From: Clostridium sp. DL-VIII | Lineage (GTDB): Bacteria > Bacillota > Clostridia > Clostridiales > Clostridiaceae | DNA length: 64,000 nucleotides | NCBI RefSeq assembly: GCF_000230835.1 | Contig: NZ_CM001240.1 | Span: forward strand, 4,738,779 to 4,802,778 | Direction of reading: 5' to 3' | Shown here: positions 17,205 through 26,691 of the stretch, piece by piece | Numbering within the stretch: the first letter of the stretch is position 1 | Layout of the letters: every line of letters begins with the position of its first letter | Made by a program: the position numbers and the translations under genes | Notes under the pieces: model-generated | Databases searched by the model: none | Told to the model about the DNA's origin: nothing | Seen by the model: only the letters and a program-made list of their open reading frames with translations

Positions 17205-17936
17205 TTACCACTCTCTACCATTATCGCTTGCCATAGAGTTAACCGTACCTTTAGGGTATAAGACCGAATAATGGTCTAACTTAGGATCATTATCACTATC
17301 ACTAGGTGCCTTAAACACAAATAAAATTTTAAAGTCTTCTCCTGATACATAGCCTATAATTTTTTCTCCACTTGATGTTACATCATGAGGAGGTGTTCCA
17401 AAAAAGTCTTCAACCATTGAAAGAGAAATCTGATTTAAACGCTGATCAAAGGATCTAATTTCAAAGATTCTGCCACCTTTGTTAGAGCCAAAAACAACAT
17501 TGTTTTTGGAATAAGTAGAGTAATTTCCTTTAGCATCTGCTACCCATTCTGACTTATCTTCTTTTCCGAGTTTCTCCTCTACTTCCTGTATGTTTGACGT
17601 TCCTGCTTGATAATCCGAATTAATGATCTTTCCTTCTTGTGCTTTTGTCTTAATATCATTAAGAATAGTTTTCTCTGAATTATCTTCAGATTTTTTTGTT
17701 TCATTATTTTTATTAGTGTCGCTATTATCTCCTGATTCAGATTGAGCATTAGATGAGTCTGAGACTTTATCATTGCTTTGAATGTTATTTGTTTTATCAT
17801 CTGATGATTTATTTACACTCGAGCAGCCAGCCACTATAGTTAAAGAAAGAACTATTGTAGCGGCCAAAGTTAGCCTTTTATTAAATAACAACTTCATAAG
17901 TTTTTTAGAGAATTTAAAAATAATATTTTGTTTCAC
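17205..17936 (-). CDS. YjgB/DUF4309-family lipoprotein
   Basis: About 243 aa. A hydrophobic leader ends in the lipobox LTIVAGC, so the mature protein would be lipid-anchored outside the membrane. A Ser/Asn/Asp-rich linker of about 60 aa follows, then the DUF4309 domain (from about residue 100) with DYQAGTSNIQEVEEKLGKED, VFGSNKGGRIFEIRSFD and VEDFFGTP, typical of Bacillus YjgB. The molecular role of this family is unknown. The adjacent gene upstream is lgt, the enzyme that lipidates such proteins, but the two are separated by 80 bp and may be independently transcribed. Start is TTG or the adjacent GTG behind AAAGGATGG. Confidence 0.75.
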   Translation of the reverse strand: MKQNIIFKFSKKLMKLLFNKRLTLAATIVLSLTIVAGCSSVNKSSDDKTNNIQSNDKVSDSSNAQSESGDNSDTNKNNETKKSEDNSEKTILNDIKTKAQEGKIINSDYQAGTSNIQEVEEKLGKEDKSEWVADAKGNYSTYSKNNVVFGSNKGGRIFEIRSFDQRLNQISLSMVEDFFGTPPHDVTSSGEKIIGYVSGEDFKILFVFKAPSDSDNDPKLDHYSVLYPKGTVNSMASDNGREW

Positions 17937-18017
17937 CAACTCATCCCATCCTTTCTTATTGTGTCAAAGTTAATATACATGGCTATTAATTAAAAAATGG
18001 ATATTCTCATATAATAA

Positions 18018-18788
18018 TTATATTCTTCTTTTACTTTTTCTATGGTAACTGAAAAGCAAAAATATTATCCATATAACTACTCCGGCTAAACTAACTAATT
18101 GAGCCATTCTAATATTTCCAAGCATTAAGCTATCTGTTCTCATTCCTTCAATTACGAAACGACCTATAGAATATAGACCTATGTATGAGAAAAATACTAT
18201 ACCATTTGTTTTGCTTTTTCTTAACATAATCATTAATATTATAAAAATAAGTATATTCCAAACAGATTCATATAAAAAAGTTGGATTATAATATACTCCA
18301 TTTATATTCATACCATTTTGAATAAACATTGGGAAATGCTTAATAAATTCATAGCTTACTGCATCTCCATGAGCTTCTTGATTAAAGAAATTTCCCCATC
18401 GCCCTAAAGCTTGAGCTAAAATTATAGAAGGAGCTGCTACATCTGCAAATCTAATAAAGCTTAATTTTTTTCTTGTTGTATAAATCAAAGCTGTTACTAT
18501 AGCAAAAATAAGTCCTCCATGTATCGCAAGTCCTCCATTTCTTATATTAAAAGCATCCATAATATTATCCTTATAATTGTCAAACTCAAATACTACATAA
18601 TACAACCTAGCACCTATTATTCCAATTGGAATAGCTAATAATACAATGTTTAATAAATTATCATAATCAACGTCTCTCCATTTACAGTTGTAATTTGATA
18701 TTAAAATCCCAAGTATCATTCCTGTTGCAATTAATATACCATACCACCTAATACCAAATCCTCCAATTGAAAACGCCACTGGATTCAT
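18018..18788 (-). CDS. lgt: Prolipoprotein diacylglyceryl transferase
   Basis: A 256-aa integral membrane enzyme that moves diacylglycerol from phosphatidylglycerol to the lipobox Cys of prolipoproteins. Motifs: GGLAIHGGL (catalytic His region), the Lgt signature [13 protein letters not shown], and [17 protein letters not shown] with the conserved Arg. About seven hydrophobic helices. A longer frame extends to 18842 into the ROK gene, but GAGGAAG sits just before MNPVAFSIG, so the ATG at 18788 is chosen, 21 bp after the ROK stop. The two genes are probably cotranscribed. Confidence 0.9.
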   Translation of the reverse strand: MNPVAFSIGGFGIRWYGILIATGMILGILISNYNCKWRDVDYDNLLNIVLLAIPIGIIGARLYYVVFEFDNYKDNIMDAFNIRNGGLAIHGGLIFAIVTALIYTTRKKLSFIRFADVAAPSIILAQALGRWGNFFNQEAHGDAVSYEFIKHFPMFIQNGMNINGVYYNPTFLYESVWNILIFIILMIMLRKSKTNGIVFFSYIGLYSIGRFVIEGMRTDSLMLGNIRMAQLVSLAGVVIWIIFLLFSYHRKSKRRI

Positions 18789-18808
18789 AAATTTCACTTC
18801 CTCATCTT

Positions 18809-19942
18809 TTAGTTTAATATCTTTTGAATAACTATAGCACATGCTCCCACAGATATAGATGTATCTTCAAAATGCCCTCCATTACTAAACTCAATATTAT
18901 TATTTTCTATATGAGATTTTTTCAAAGCTATCTCTTTTGATAAATCATAAAACAACTTTGAATTTTGAACTAATGGTCCACTTAAAATTATTAATTCTGG
19001 ATTAAACAGTTTTATATAATTCGAAAGTCCTATTCCAAAATATAAAGCTGAATTTTTAATAATATTAATAGCAACTTCATTTTCCCTTTCAGCTAAACTG
19101 CAGACATCTCTATAATTAATACTGCTTAAATTTTTATTTAATCTTAGTGACTTCATTCCTCTAATTTCATCAATAAATTTTTGAGTTATGTTTGATATGG
19201 ATACATAATTTTCTATGCATCCATAATTGCCACAGGCGCATTTCAGCCCATTCACATCTACAATCATGTGTCCAAATGCATCTTCTGAATTGTTAATTGT
19301 ACGAATTAAAACACCAGATGATATAACCCCAGTTCTTATTCCTACTCCACAGTTTATATATGCTATATTTTTTTTGCCTTTTCCAATTCCAAAATTATAT
19401 TCCCCTACAACTGCGGCATTAGCACCGTTATCTACACATATTAATGTATTTAATTCTTCTTTTAGTGTATCACATAATGACTTAACATTAAATCCCCCAA
19501 CTATTCCTATACCAATTCCAACGATATCTGGATTGTGTATTTCTAATCTCATGCACAATTCTTTTATAGCATCAGGTATGGTTTCTGATATAGTTTCCAT
19601 ATTATATTCATGACTTAATAATCTTTCTTTTATTATCTTTAATTTTAAATTTGTTATAACTATTTTAGTATAAGTTCGCGAAATGTCAATTCCAATAATA
19701 TAAAATTTTCCTTGATTTACATCATATAAAGTTGGTTTTCTTCCCCCTAGTGATTGTCCAAGATCACTTTCAACAATGATTTTTTCATTAAGTAATATTT
19801 TAAGATCTCTGTTTAGTGTAGTTAATTTAATGTCTGTTATATCAATTAATTCATTTTTAGTTATAGGTCCATTTTTCTGTATAATACTAAATATATATTT
19901 ACATCTATCATTTAATGATTCAAAACCATTATATGCTCTCAA
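18809..19942 (-). CDS. ROK-family transcriptional regulator/sugar kinase-like protein
   Basis: A 377-aa protein with an N-terminal winged helix ([21 protein letters not shown]) joined to a ROK/ASKHA domain: [14 protein letters not shown] phosphate loop, [17 protein letters not shown], and the zinc motif [10 protein letters not shown]. This is the NagC/XylR/Mlc type that represses sugar genes and responds to a sugar or sugar phosphate. The usual target sugar transporter is not nearby; the following gene is lgt. A 30-bp motif near its start (19975-20004) recurs upstream of the TauE gene and could be an operator. Confidence 0.85.
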   Translation of the reverse strand: MRAYNGFESLNDRCKYIFSIIQKNGPITKNELIDITDIKLTTLNRDLKILLNEKIIVESDLGQSLGGRKPTLYDVNQGKFYIIGIDISRTYTKIVITNLKLKIIKERLLSHEYNMETISETIPDAIKELCMRLEIHNPDIVGIGIGIVGGFNVKSLCDTLKEELNTLICVDNGANAAVVGEYNFGIGKGKKNIAYINCGVGIRTGVISSGVLIRTINNSEDAFGHMIVDVNGLKCACGNYGCIENYVSISNITQKFIDEIRGMKSLRLNKNLSSINYRDVCSLAERENEVAINIIKNSALYFGIGLSNYIKLFNPELIILSGPLVQNSKLFYDLSKEIALKKSHIENNNIEFSNGGHFEDTSISVGACAIVIQKILN

Positions 19943-19974
19943 GAAACTCGCTTCCTTTCTTGATATAATGATAT

Positions 19975-20004
19975 CATCTTTTAACCATTCCGGAAATAAG
20001 TTTT
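19975..20004. repeat. 30-bp repeat, copy 2 (upstream of ROK gene)
   Basis: Differs from the copy at 16981-17010 by a single base (C for T), giving a CCGG centre. Lies 33-62 bp upstream of the ROK start codon. Confidence 0.6.
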
Positions 20005-20204
20005 AATATATTTAACAAAATTGTAACTTTATTTTACTAAAAGATGCTTGATGAAAGCATTTTAATTTATCAGAATAAAATTTAATATTCTGTGACAATA
20101 TCACATTGCTATCTTCTTTTTTTGTAATATAATAAATTTAATATTATATTTTAAATTTATATTCACCATAATTAACTATAATTCTAGGAGGTGTATTTTA
20201 AATA

Positions 20205-20777
20205 ATGACACATAAATTTGATGCAAAGAACAAACATAAACTCGATAACGAACAAAGAAGAAAACTCCTACCACCAGAGGAAACTCTTATTAATCTTAAT
20301 TTACAAAAAGGAGATATAGTCGCTGATATAGGCTGTGGAATCGGGTATTTTACTATTCCTGCTTCTAAAATTGTAGGTCCAGACGGTAAAGTTTTTGCCA
20401 TGGATATATTATCTGAAATGCTTCAAGATGTTGAGAAAAAAATTAAAGAAAATAGTATTTTAAATATAGAGACTGTTCTAACAGATGAGAATAATTTAAA
20501 GCTAAAAGATAATAGCGTAACTTTTGCTTTTATCAGTAACGTACTTCACGAAGCTAGTGAAAAGGAAGGCTTCTTAAATGAAATAAGAAGAATTATATCT
20601 CCTGGCGGAAAGATAGCTATTGTTGAATGGGCAAAAGTCAATAGTGAATTTGGCCCTCCAATTGATCATAGATTGGACAAAATGGAATTAGTAAAATTAT
20701 TAAATATATATGAATTTTCAAATATAACAACTCTAGATATCGGTGATAACTTTTATGGCATAACAGCCCAAAAATAA
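20205..20777 (+). CDS. Class I SAM-dependent methyltransferase
   Basis: A 190-aa cytoplasmic methyltransferase with the SAM motif VADIGCGIGYFT (about 45-56), acidic strand end FAMDIL, and VTFAFISNVLHE plus GGKIAIVEWAK in the later strands. This resembles the UbiE/Methyltransf_11 group used on small molecules or metalloids, but the substrate cannot be told. AGGAGGTG precedes the ATG. A G/C-rich hairpin follows (GCGTAAC/GTTACGC near 20790-20808) without a T tract. Confidence 0.75.
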   Translation: MTHKFDAKNKHKLDNEQRRKLLPPEETLINLNLQKGDIVADIGCGIGYFTIPASKIVGPDGKVFAMDILSEMLQDVEKKIKENSILNIETVLTDENNLKLKDNSVTFAFISNVLHEASEKEGFLNEIRRIISPGGKIAIVEWAKVNSEFGPPIDHRLDKMELVKLLNIYEFSNITTLDIGDNFYGITAQK

Positions 20778-20863
20778 CGAGTAATAACGCGTAACATTAA
20801 GTTACGCGTATACCAAAATTAATTTTTAATTATATATTCTATATGATTTAAACCAAGTCTTAA

Positions 20864-21604
20864 CTACATAAATCCACCATTAACACGCAAAGTCTGTCCT
20901 GTTACCCATTGCGCTTTATCACTAATCAAAAATTCAACTACATTAGCAATATCTTCAACTTCTCCAAGACGTTTAAACGCATTTAAGTTTTTCATACCTT
21001 CAATTAATTCTTCAGTTTTTCCATTTGTAAAAAGCTCAGTATTAACTGGACCTGGAGCAATTGCATTAATTGTAATTTGTTTTGGTCCAAATTCTTTTGC
21101 TAGTTGTCTTGTTATTTGCTCAACAGCTCCTTTTGTAGATGCATAAAGACTATATCCAGGCATCATAGCTCCAGCAACTGAAGTTGAAAAATTGAGTATT
21201 CTCCCGTTATTCTCCATAAGCTTCATAGCTTCTTTACATGCAAAAAAAGTTCCTTTTACATTTATTTCATAATGCCTGTCAAATTCCTCTTCAGTTACAT
21301 CTAAAAGCGGTACAGTTTTCATTACACCAGCATTATTTATAAGAATATTTATCTTACCAAATTTATCAACTGTTTCCTTGAATAACTTTTCTACTTCTGC
21401 TACCTTGCTTATATCTGCTTTAATAGCGACAGCCTCTCCACCTTTTCTTATTATGCTGTTAACAACTTCTGCTGCCTTTTCTTCACTGTTTGAAAAATTC
21501 ACTACTACCTTAGCTCCTGAATCAGCTAACTGCCTAGCTATTGCACTTCCTATTCCCCTTGATGCTCCTGTTACTATTGCTACTTTTCCTTCTAAATTTT
21601 TCAT
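20864..21604 (-). CDS. Short-chain dehydrogenase/reductase, FabG-like
   Basis: A 246-aa classical SDR: TGASRGIG (12-19), NNAG (90-93), Asn115, Ser140/142, YASTK (Tyr154, Lys158) and the C-terminal LRVNGGFM. Length and motifs fit FabG-like 3-oxoacyl reductases and also quinone or aldehyde reductases; there is no fatty-acid gene beside it. It is divergent from an AraC-type regulator 140 bp away, the usual arrangement for an inducible reductase and its activator. Ribosome site AAGGATG. Confidence 0.8.
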   Translation of the reverse strand: MKNLEGKVAIVTGASRGIGSAIARQLADSGAKVVVNFSNSEEKAAEVVNSIIRKGGEAVAIKADISKVAEVEKLFKETVDKFGKINILINNAGVMKTVPLLDVTEEEFDRHYEINVKGTFFACKEAMKLMENNGRILNFSTSVAGAMMPGYSLYASTKGAVEQITRQLAKEFGPKQITINAIAPGPVNTELFTNGKTEELIEGMKNLNAFKRLGEVEDIANVVEFLISDKAQWVTGQTLRVNGGFM

Positions 21605-21758
21605 TTATATCATCCTTCCTTTAATTGATCTTATATATAAATTATAAGTTATAAAACTATATAACCAGTAGAACATTAATATAATATCCTTGCCCAATCC
21701 TGCAAATAATATTAAAATTATTAATATAGTATAATCTGTAAAGGAAGTGGAACATAAC

Positions 21759-22685
21759 ATGAATAATATAAATGAAGATAACACGATATCAGCTAAACAG
21801 AAAGAACTAGCTCATTTAATAGAACAGTTTGCTACTAAAGACGGCTTTAATTCAACTGCCATTCCGGCTTTAGATTTAATCCGTGCTTCAAACGAGCATG
21901 AACAGCTGTTTAGTATTTACGAGCCTTCCTTATGCATAATTGCCCAAGGTTCAAAAGTTGTATTGCTCGGTACGGAAACTTACAAATATGATCCTACTTC
22001 TTATTTGGTTGCCTCTGTAAAATTGCCTGTCACTTGTAAAATATTAGAAGCTACCCCAAAGCATCCTTATCTTTGCATTAATCTCACTTTTACTTCTGAT
22101 CAAATCTTACAAATACTTAAAGAATCTCAGGATGTTTTTAGTGAAAATGATAATTTAGGAAAAGGTGTTGTAGTAAATAAAACCAATTCTATACTTCTTG
22201 ACGCTGCAATAAGGCTTGTAAATCTTTTAAATAGGCCTAAAGATATACCTGTTTTAGCACCATTATTTATTCATGAAATACTTTATTACATTCTTCAGGA
22301 TAATCAAGGTTATCTAGTTAATCAATTTATAGGCAGTAGTAACAATACACATTCAATAGCAAAAGCTATTCATTTAATTAATAATAATTTTTCTAAACCA
22401 TTACGTATTAGCGACTTAGCTAAAAATTTGAATATGAGTCCTTCTTCTTTACATCATCAATTCAAGGAGGTTACAGCCATGAGTCCACTACAATATCAAA
22501 AGCAAATACGCTTACAAGAAGCACGTCGCATTCTTCTTTCTGGTGTAACTGAAGCTGCTGAAGCTGGATTTCAAGTTGGCTATGAAAGTCCTTCCCAGTT
22601 CAGTCGTGAGTATACCAGAATGTTTGGTATGCCACCTATAAATGATATGAAACGCCTTAAAAATAGAAATATTGATTTCATATAA
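21759..22685 (+). CDS. AraC-family regulator with AraC_N domain
   Basis: A 308-aa protein. The N-terminal cupin-like AraC_N part has SIYEPSLCIIAQGSKVVLLG and YLVASVKLPVTC; the C-terminal double HTH includes LRISDLAKNLNMSPSSLHHQF and the second helix pair EAAEAGFQVGYESPSQFSREY. Such regulators typically activate a neighbouring reductase in response to an aromatic or toxic compound. It is divergent from the SDR gene. A GTG at 21747 overlaps the AAAGGAAG site, so the ATG at 21759 is preferred. Confidence 0.85.
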   Translation: MNNINEDNTISAKQKELAHLIEQFATKDGFNSTAIPALDLIRASNEHEQLFSIYEPSLCIIAQGSKVVLLGTETYKYDPTSYLVASVKLPVTCKILEATPKHPYLCINLTFTSDQILQILKESQDVFSENDNLGKGVVVNKTNSILLDAAIRLVNLLNRPKDIPVLAPLFIHEILYYILQDNQGYLVNQFIGSSNNTHSIAKAIHLINNNFSKPLRISDLAKNLNMSPSSLHHQFKEVTAMSPLQYQKQIRLQEARRILLSGVTEAAEAGFQVGYESPSQFSREYTRMFGMPPINDMKRLKNRNIDFI

Positions 22686-22750
22686 TATATAGTTTCTTAA
22701 GTCATCAATCTGCTTATTAACTTATATATTACCATTACCATATAACAAAT

Positions 22751-22796
22751 TAACCTTCTACATGATACAAGATGAACTGTATCATGTAGAAGGTTA
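22751..22796. terminator. 18-bp perfect hairpin between converging transcripts
   Basis: TAACCTTCTACATGATAC (22751-22768) is perfectly complementary to 22779-22796 with a 10-nt loop. The right arm overlaps the last codons of the dapF stub, as if a deletion had joined the gene to a terminator. No strong T tract on either strand. Confidence 0.6.
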
Positions 22797-22964
22797 TACT
22801 AATAATCTAACCTTTAAAAGTATTCCATCAGAACCTATACCAAAGTTTACATTACATATTCTCTTAATTGCATTTTCAGTAATTTCAAAATTTATTTTTT
22901 CTTCATTTAAAACAATATACTCATTCCCCAAGCCATGAGTCTTTACAAAAAAATTATTATTCAT
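22794..22964 (-). pseudogene. dapF: Diaminopimelate epimerase, N-terminal stub
   Basis: From an ATG at 22964 with a perfect AAAGGAG site, the frame reads FFVKTHGLGNEYIVLNEEK and ICNVNFGIGSDGILL, the start of DapF, then ends after five unrelated residues. A complete DapF has about 275 aa and needs two catalytic Cys; only about 56 aa remain, without the second half. The break coincides with the 18-bp hairpin at 22751-22796. A functional copy must exist elsewhere if the cell makes meso-diaminopimelate. Confidence 0.8.
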
Positions 22965-23069
22965 TGCTTTCTCCTTTATTGCTATCAAAACTGTATTTAT
23001 CTATACTTTATAATATTTTATAATTATAACATAAGACAAGCTTTTAGTAGTGGCTTTTTAAGATAGCAA

Positions 23070-23318
23070 CTATGATAATTTCTCTATTGATAACAATTTA
23101 GGATTATCTTCTTCTTGAACTCTTACATATACTTTAGCCATCTTCATTTGTAGATTTCTTATTAAAGTCTTTACTTCGCATATAAAGTAATAATCTTCTT
23201 CCCCCTTTTTAACTACTGTTATTGGTTTAAAACTCAATCCATTTATTCCATCCAATGCTATTTTCAACATCTGCTTTTCTTTTTCTGTAATTGTACTTTC
23301 TACTTCTAATTCTTTCAT
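23070..23318 (-). CDS. Small hypothetical protein (82 aa)
   Basis: No family was recognised. The product is charged, with a predicted helix (EKEKQMLKIALDGING) followed by three beta strands (FKPITVVKKGEEDYYFICEV, MKMAKVYVRVQ). No signal or membrane segment. AGAGGTGATAG precedes the ATG, which supports translation. It stands alone between the dapF stub and the DUF975 gene. Confidence 0.5.
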   Translation of the reverse strand: MKELEVESTITEKEKQMLKIALDGINGLSFKPITVVKKGEEDYYFICEVKTLIRNLQMKMAKVYVRVQEEDNPKLLSIEKLS

Positions 23319-23409
23319 AATACTATCACCTCTATATAGTATTAAATCTTACTATCCGTTTTTGTCAGTTGCTTGTCAATAACATTACCACTTTCTTAAG
23401 ATATGATTA

Positions 23410-23450
23410 CAAAAAAATTAAGTGCATCGAATTAACTTCAATGCACTAAT
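23410..23450 (-). terminator. Terminator after the DUF975 gene
   Basis: AGTGCAT (23421-23427) pairs with ATGCACT (23441-23447); seven T's follow on the minus strand. Confidence 0.75.
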
Positions 23451-23549
23451 CAGTACTACTTATACAGCCAAAGCTTAAATAATACTATAACTTCCTATAA
23501 AAATTAAAAACATTTTTAATTGGTCTAAAATCTACCTAAATCCGCTTCA

Positions 23550-24191
23550 TTATATATCTTTAAGCAGCTTATCATAGAACACTGCCATAGACACCTGAAC
23601 ATATAAACCTAAAGGAATCATTCCAATAGATGAAATCATCATGTAATACTTAAAATTCAACTTCTCTACTATAAAAGTTAGTATTAATATTAATATAAAC
23701 CAACCAATAAAACTCAAGTATAATTTAAATACATCCCATCTATGCCCATTTGTCATTTCAATACTTTTATCAATAGCTTCACTAATACCAATATTAGGAT
23801 TATCTACCCATATATAAAATGTCATTGAATATTTGATTGCTGCTATTATACCTGGAACTATCAACAAAAGTGACCATAAAAATGTTAAAATACCAGTTGC
23901 TAGTGTCATTCCTAATCCTTTTAAAAATCTTTTACTTTCAATAAAAATCTCTGAAACTTCGGTTTGCTCTCCCCTTATTATGTGTAATATAATTGCGGTA
24001 AATCCAAATATAAAAATTCCATCTGAAATAATTGTTAATATTGTAATAGGCAGCTTTCCTCCAGGTAAAGAAACCACATCACCTATAACCCTTATAAAAT
24101 TGTACACTATAGCACTTACTATTGCCACAGTCCAATTTCCTCTTAGGCTGCTTATTGCATCATTTTTTATTCTTTTACAATTAACTTCCAT
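23550..24191 (-). CDS. DUF975 family membrane protein
   Basis: A 213-aa integral membrane protein. It starts with the family-typical CKRIKNDAISSLRGNW and carries LLLIVPGIIAAIKYSMTFYI, a DNPNIGISEAIDKS segment and NGHRWDVFKLYLSFIGW, all characteristic of DUF975. Four to five hydrophobic helices. The function of the family is not known. Single gene with a terminator 100 bp downstream. Confidence 0.8.
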   Translation of the reverse strand: MEVNCKRIKNDAISSLRGNWTVAIVSAIVYNFIRVIGDVVSLPGGKLPITILTIISDGIFIFGFTAIILHIIRGEQTEVSEIFIESKRFLKGLGMTLATGILTFLWSLLLIVPGIIAAIKYSMTFYIWVDNPNIGISEAIDKSIEMTNGHRWDVFKLYLSFIGWFILILILTFIVEKLNFKYYMMISSIGMIPLGLYVQVSMAVFYDKLLKDI

Positions 24192-24468
24192 AAATAATCA
24201 TTAAACCCCTTCAAATAATTTTTTACTACATGTAAATTATAACATATATTGCATATGCATTGCCATTTAATTCCTAAGCTTAGTTTTATATTTTTTAAGT
24301 TGTTATGTAAAAGGGTGTATTGAACTATTTAAGAACATTTTATTTAGAAAAAAATTTAACATTTACTATTCTTTTTATTTTTTTCTGTAACTTTTTTACA
24401 TTTGTGCTATAATTTATAAATAAAGGTAGTACATCCAATTAAATTCATTAACAAAGGAGAGTGAACAA

Positions 24469-25068
24469 ATGCTAAGAGTAAAGAGGATAGTGTGCTTATT
24501 AAATTTTATTTTTATGCTTAACATTTGCAATATAAGCACAATAACACCATTTCACGCTTTAGCAACTGCTGTTGTAAAAGATAATAATACAAAAATGGAA
24601 CTTAAGGAGAAGAATAAAGTTGAATCTAATGAAAATCTTACTGATATACATGATGAAGAATCCTCTTCCCAAAAGATCATTGATCAGTTAATGAGTGAAT
24701 TAAATCAAAGTTCAGAATTAAAAAAAGAACAGAAAGATAAAATAAATGAACAGGAATCAAAAGAATTCACCCTGACTTTTTACACCTCACTAAAATCAGA
24801 GAATAGTAGTGCAGGTGCAGTCACTTGTGAAAATAAGCCCCTGACGCCAGGCGGTGTAGCTAATAACATACTCCCTCTAAATACTAAAATATATCTAGAG
24901 GGCTATGGACAAGTTGTCGTCAATGATAGAGGTTCTAATAAGTATTTCAATGTAGATAATAAATTAGATGTCTACATTCCGAGAGAACCTGGTGAAAATG
25001 ATAAGCAATATTTCCGTAGAGTAAATGATTACGGTATTCAAAAAGTTAAAGGTTATATAATCAAATAA
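24469..25068 (+). CDS. Secreted 3D-domain protein
   Basis: A 199-aa protein with an N-terminal export signal (LLNFIFMLNICNISTITPF, cut near HALATA), a charged Lys/Glu/Asn-rich linker, and a C-terminal 3D domain from about residue 100. The three conserved aspartates are visible in VVVNDRGS, VDNKLDVYI, together with LPLNTKIYLEGYG. The 3D domain is related to the RlpA/MltA fold and is found in peptidoglycan-active proteins (YuiC, Rpf-like lytic transglycosylases). Expected location is the cell wall. GGAG precedes the ATG. Confidence 0.8.
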   Translation: MLRVKRIVCLLNFIFMLNICNISTITPFHALATAVVKDNNTKMELKEKNKVESNENLTDIHDEESSSQKIIDQLMSELNQSSELKKEQKDKINEQESKEFTLTFYTSLKSENSSAGAVTCENKPLTPGGVANNILPLNTKIYLEGYGQVVVNDRGSNKYFNVDNKLDVYIPREPGENDKQYFRRVNDYGIQKVKGYIIK

Positions 25069-25096
25069 TTATTTTTTATATTTTATTGTTGCGCAA

Positions 25097-25131
25097 CAAA
25101 AAAATTGCAGATTCATTTCTGAATATGCAAT
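25097..25131 (-). terminator. Terminator after the DUF5316-like gene
   Basis: ATTGCA-ATTCA pairs with TGAAT-TGCAAT around a 4-nt loop with a one-base internal mismatch, then T's on the minus strand. The palindrome TTGTTGCGCAACAA (about 25087-25100) beside it may serve the plus-strand 3D gene. Confidence 0.65.
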
Positions 25132-25267
25132 CCTTAACATTCAAATCAATGTGAATATTATTACAAAATTCACATTTGTTTATAATACTAATTAGGAAGT
25201 AAATTCATTGACAAAAAATACTTGTCCTCTCTTTATGAAACCAAACTTCTCTTTAATAATAATTAAA

Positions 25268-25558
25268 TTATTTTAATATCACTATAGCTACTGCATCAAT
25301 TAAACTAGGTATTGATAATAGTATTAGCTTATTAACTATTTTCATTCTTCTATTCTTATCTTCTTTGGTTTCACTAAGAGAATTAGCTCTATATCTATCT
25401 CCACTAATAAAGGTTCCGTTTAATATACCGCTTAAAATAAACGAACCTATGCAGATAACTCCGAATATCTTTAGTGTTATATTATAATCATTTAAAACAA
25501 CTCCAATAGTATGTGCTACAATTGCAACAAACACTCCAATAAAAAATGATAACTTCAA
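25268..25558 (-). CDS. Small membrane protein, DUF5316-like
   Basis: A 96-aa protein with three hydrophobic helices (FFIGVFVAIVAHTIGVVL, FGVICIGSFILSGIL, LILLSIPSLIDAVAIVIL) and the central FISGDRYRANSLSETKEDKNRR. That GDR-RAN-ETKEDK core is what I associate with DUF5316 proteins of Bacillus and Clostridium. Function unknown. Ribosome site AAGGAGCG. Confidence 0.55.
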   Translation of the reverse strand: MKLSFFIGVFVAIVAHTIGVVLNDYNITLKIFGVICIGSFILSGILNGTFISGDRYRANSLSETKEDKNRRMKIVNKLILLSIPSLIDAVAIVILK

Positions 25559-25812
25559 AAATTCACGCTCCTTAAATACATATATTACTTATATCATATC
25601 TCCAACTGTATTTTCATACTTATTCTTTCTTATTATTCTTACATAACAATACATATATATATTTTTTTTATTAATTATAACATATCTATATGATGTTTCA
25701 TCACTAAAAACGAACTAATATATTCTTTTCTTAATAAATTAACATATCAAAATTGCATATGTATAATTTCAGTTTTATTACAGAAAATAAATCTGAAAGG
25801 ATGGATATCTCT

Positions 25813-26130
25813 ATGAAAAAATTTAGTATCTCACTTTTGTTAATATTACTCTTATTATTGAATTTAACTATGATTTCTCCTCTAGCTCAAGTAAGCGGTA
25901 TTAAAGAAGGTTTATATAAAGCATCTGATCTTAAACTTGAACCAGATAAAACTTATACAATACAAAATGCCTCCTCTGATGATAGCGTTTATTTGATTGT
26001 TTTTAATGAAGATAACGTTGTACAGCAATATTTAAAATTAGAACCCAAATCGCAATCATATAGTTTATTTCCCACCAAACCAGATTACAGAATAGTAATA
26101 GTTGGTAATGGAGACGTAAATATCTCCTAA
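25813..26130 (+). CDS. Small secreted protein, tandem paralogue 1
   Basis: A 105-aa product from the ATG at 25813 (behind GAAAGGATGG; an earlier ATG at 25753 would put 20 residues before the signal peptide). The signal peptide is FSISLLLILLLLLNLTMI, cut near LAQVSG. The mature part, IKEGLYKASDLKL, YTIQNASSDDSVYLIVFNED and DYRIVIVGNGDV, is beta-rich and shares about half its residues with the next gene. No known family was recognised. A duplicated export gene of this size could be a surface or matrix protein. Confidence 0.6.
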   Translation: MKKFSISLLLILLLLLNLTMISPLAQVSGIKEGLYKASDLKLEPDKTYTIQNASSDDSVYLIVFNEDNVVQQYLKLEPKSQSYSLFPTKPDYRIVIVGNGDVNIS

Positions 26131-26141
26131 ATAAATTTTTA

Positions 26142-26177
26142 AAATAGTATATTTTTATTTTAATCTACTATTTTTTA
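26142..26177 (+). terminator. Terminator between the tandem paralogues
   Basis: AAATAGTA (26142-26149) pairs with TACTATTT (26166-26173) with T's following, so the two genes may be transcribed separately. Confidence 0.65.
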
Positions 26178-26231
26178 AAAAATTTGCAAAATACATCTAA
26201 CATACATTTAAATGGGAGGTAGAAAATCTTA

Positions 26232-26552
26232 ATGAAAAAATTTATTGTTTCATTGTTAATTTTATTGTTTCTATCAGTTAGCATAATCACCTCAGTATCT
26301 TTAGCTGTTATAGGCAACGTTTTTAAAGAAGGCTTCTACAAGCCATCAGATCTCAATATGACAGCAAAAAATTATACTGTTCAAAATGTTTCTACTACTG
26401 ACAATGTTTATGTACTTGTTTTTGATAAAAATCATGCACTGTATCAATCTATAAGAATGGAACCTAACTCATCAAAATATTCATTATTAGATATTGAACC
26501 TGATTTTAGAATAGCCATAGTTGGAAAGGGAGAAGTATTTCTTTCATCATAG
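26232..26552 (+). CDS. Small secreted protein, tandem paralogue 2
   Basis: A 106-aa protein with signal peptide FIVSLLILLFLSVSIITSV and a mature domain matching the upstream gene: FKEGFYKPSDLNM, YTVQNVSTTDNVYVLVFDK, then EPNSSKYSLLDIEPDFRIAI and VGKGEV. The shared pattern is KEG-x-YK-x-SDL, Y-T-x-QN-x-S, DxVYxxVF and PDxRIxIVGxG. The pair arose by duplication and then diverged. GGGAGG precedes the ATG. Function unknown. Confidence 0.6.
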   Translation: MKKFIVSLLILLFLSVSIITSVSLAVIGNVFKEGFYKPSDLNMTAKNYTVQNVSTTDNVYVLVFDKNHALYQSIRMEPNSSKYSLLDIEPDFRIAIVGKGEVFLSS

Positions 26553-26575
26553 GCACTTTTTAGTGTCTATTTTTT
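26549..26575 (+). terminator. Terminator after paralogue 2
   Basis: ATAGGCAC pairs with GTGTCTAT (one G-T) and is followed by six T's; the left arm overlaps the stop codon. Confidence 0.75.
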
Positions 26576-26691
26576 ATGTGCTTTTTAAAAGCTTTTCTAG
26601 TATCTCTATATGCAATCTTCAACAATTTAACTAAATAATAAATATAGCAACAATGCACTCCTCACTTATGGAGTACGAAAAAACTGCACCT

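Noticed and set aside
17579..17800. 73-aa ORF within the YjgB-like gene
   Set aside because: Out-of-frame shadow of the low-complexity linker.
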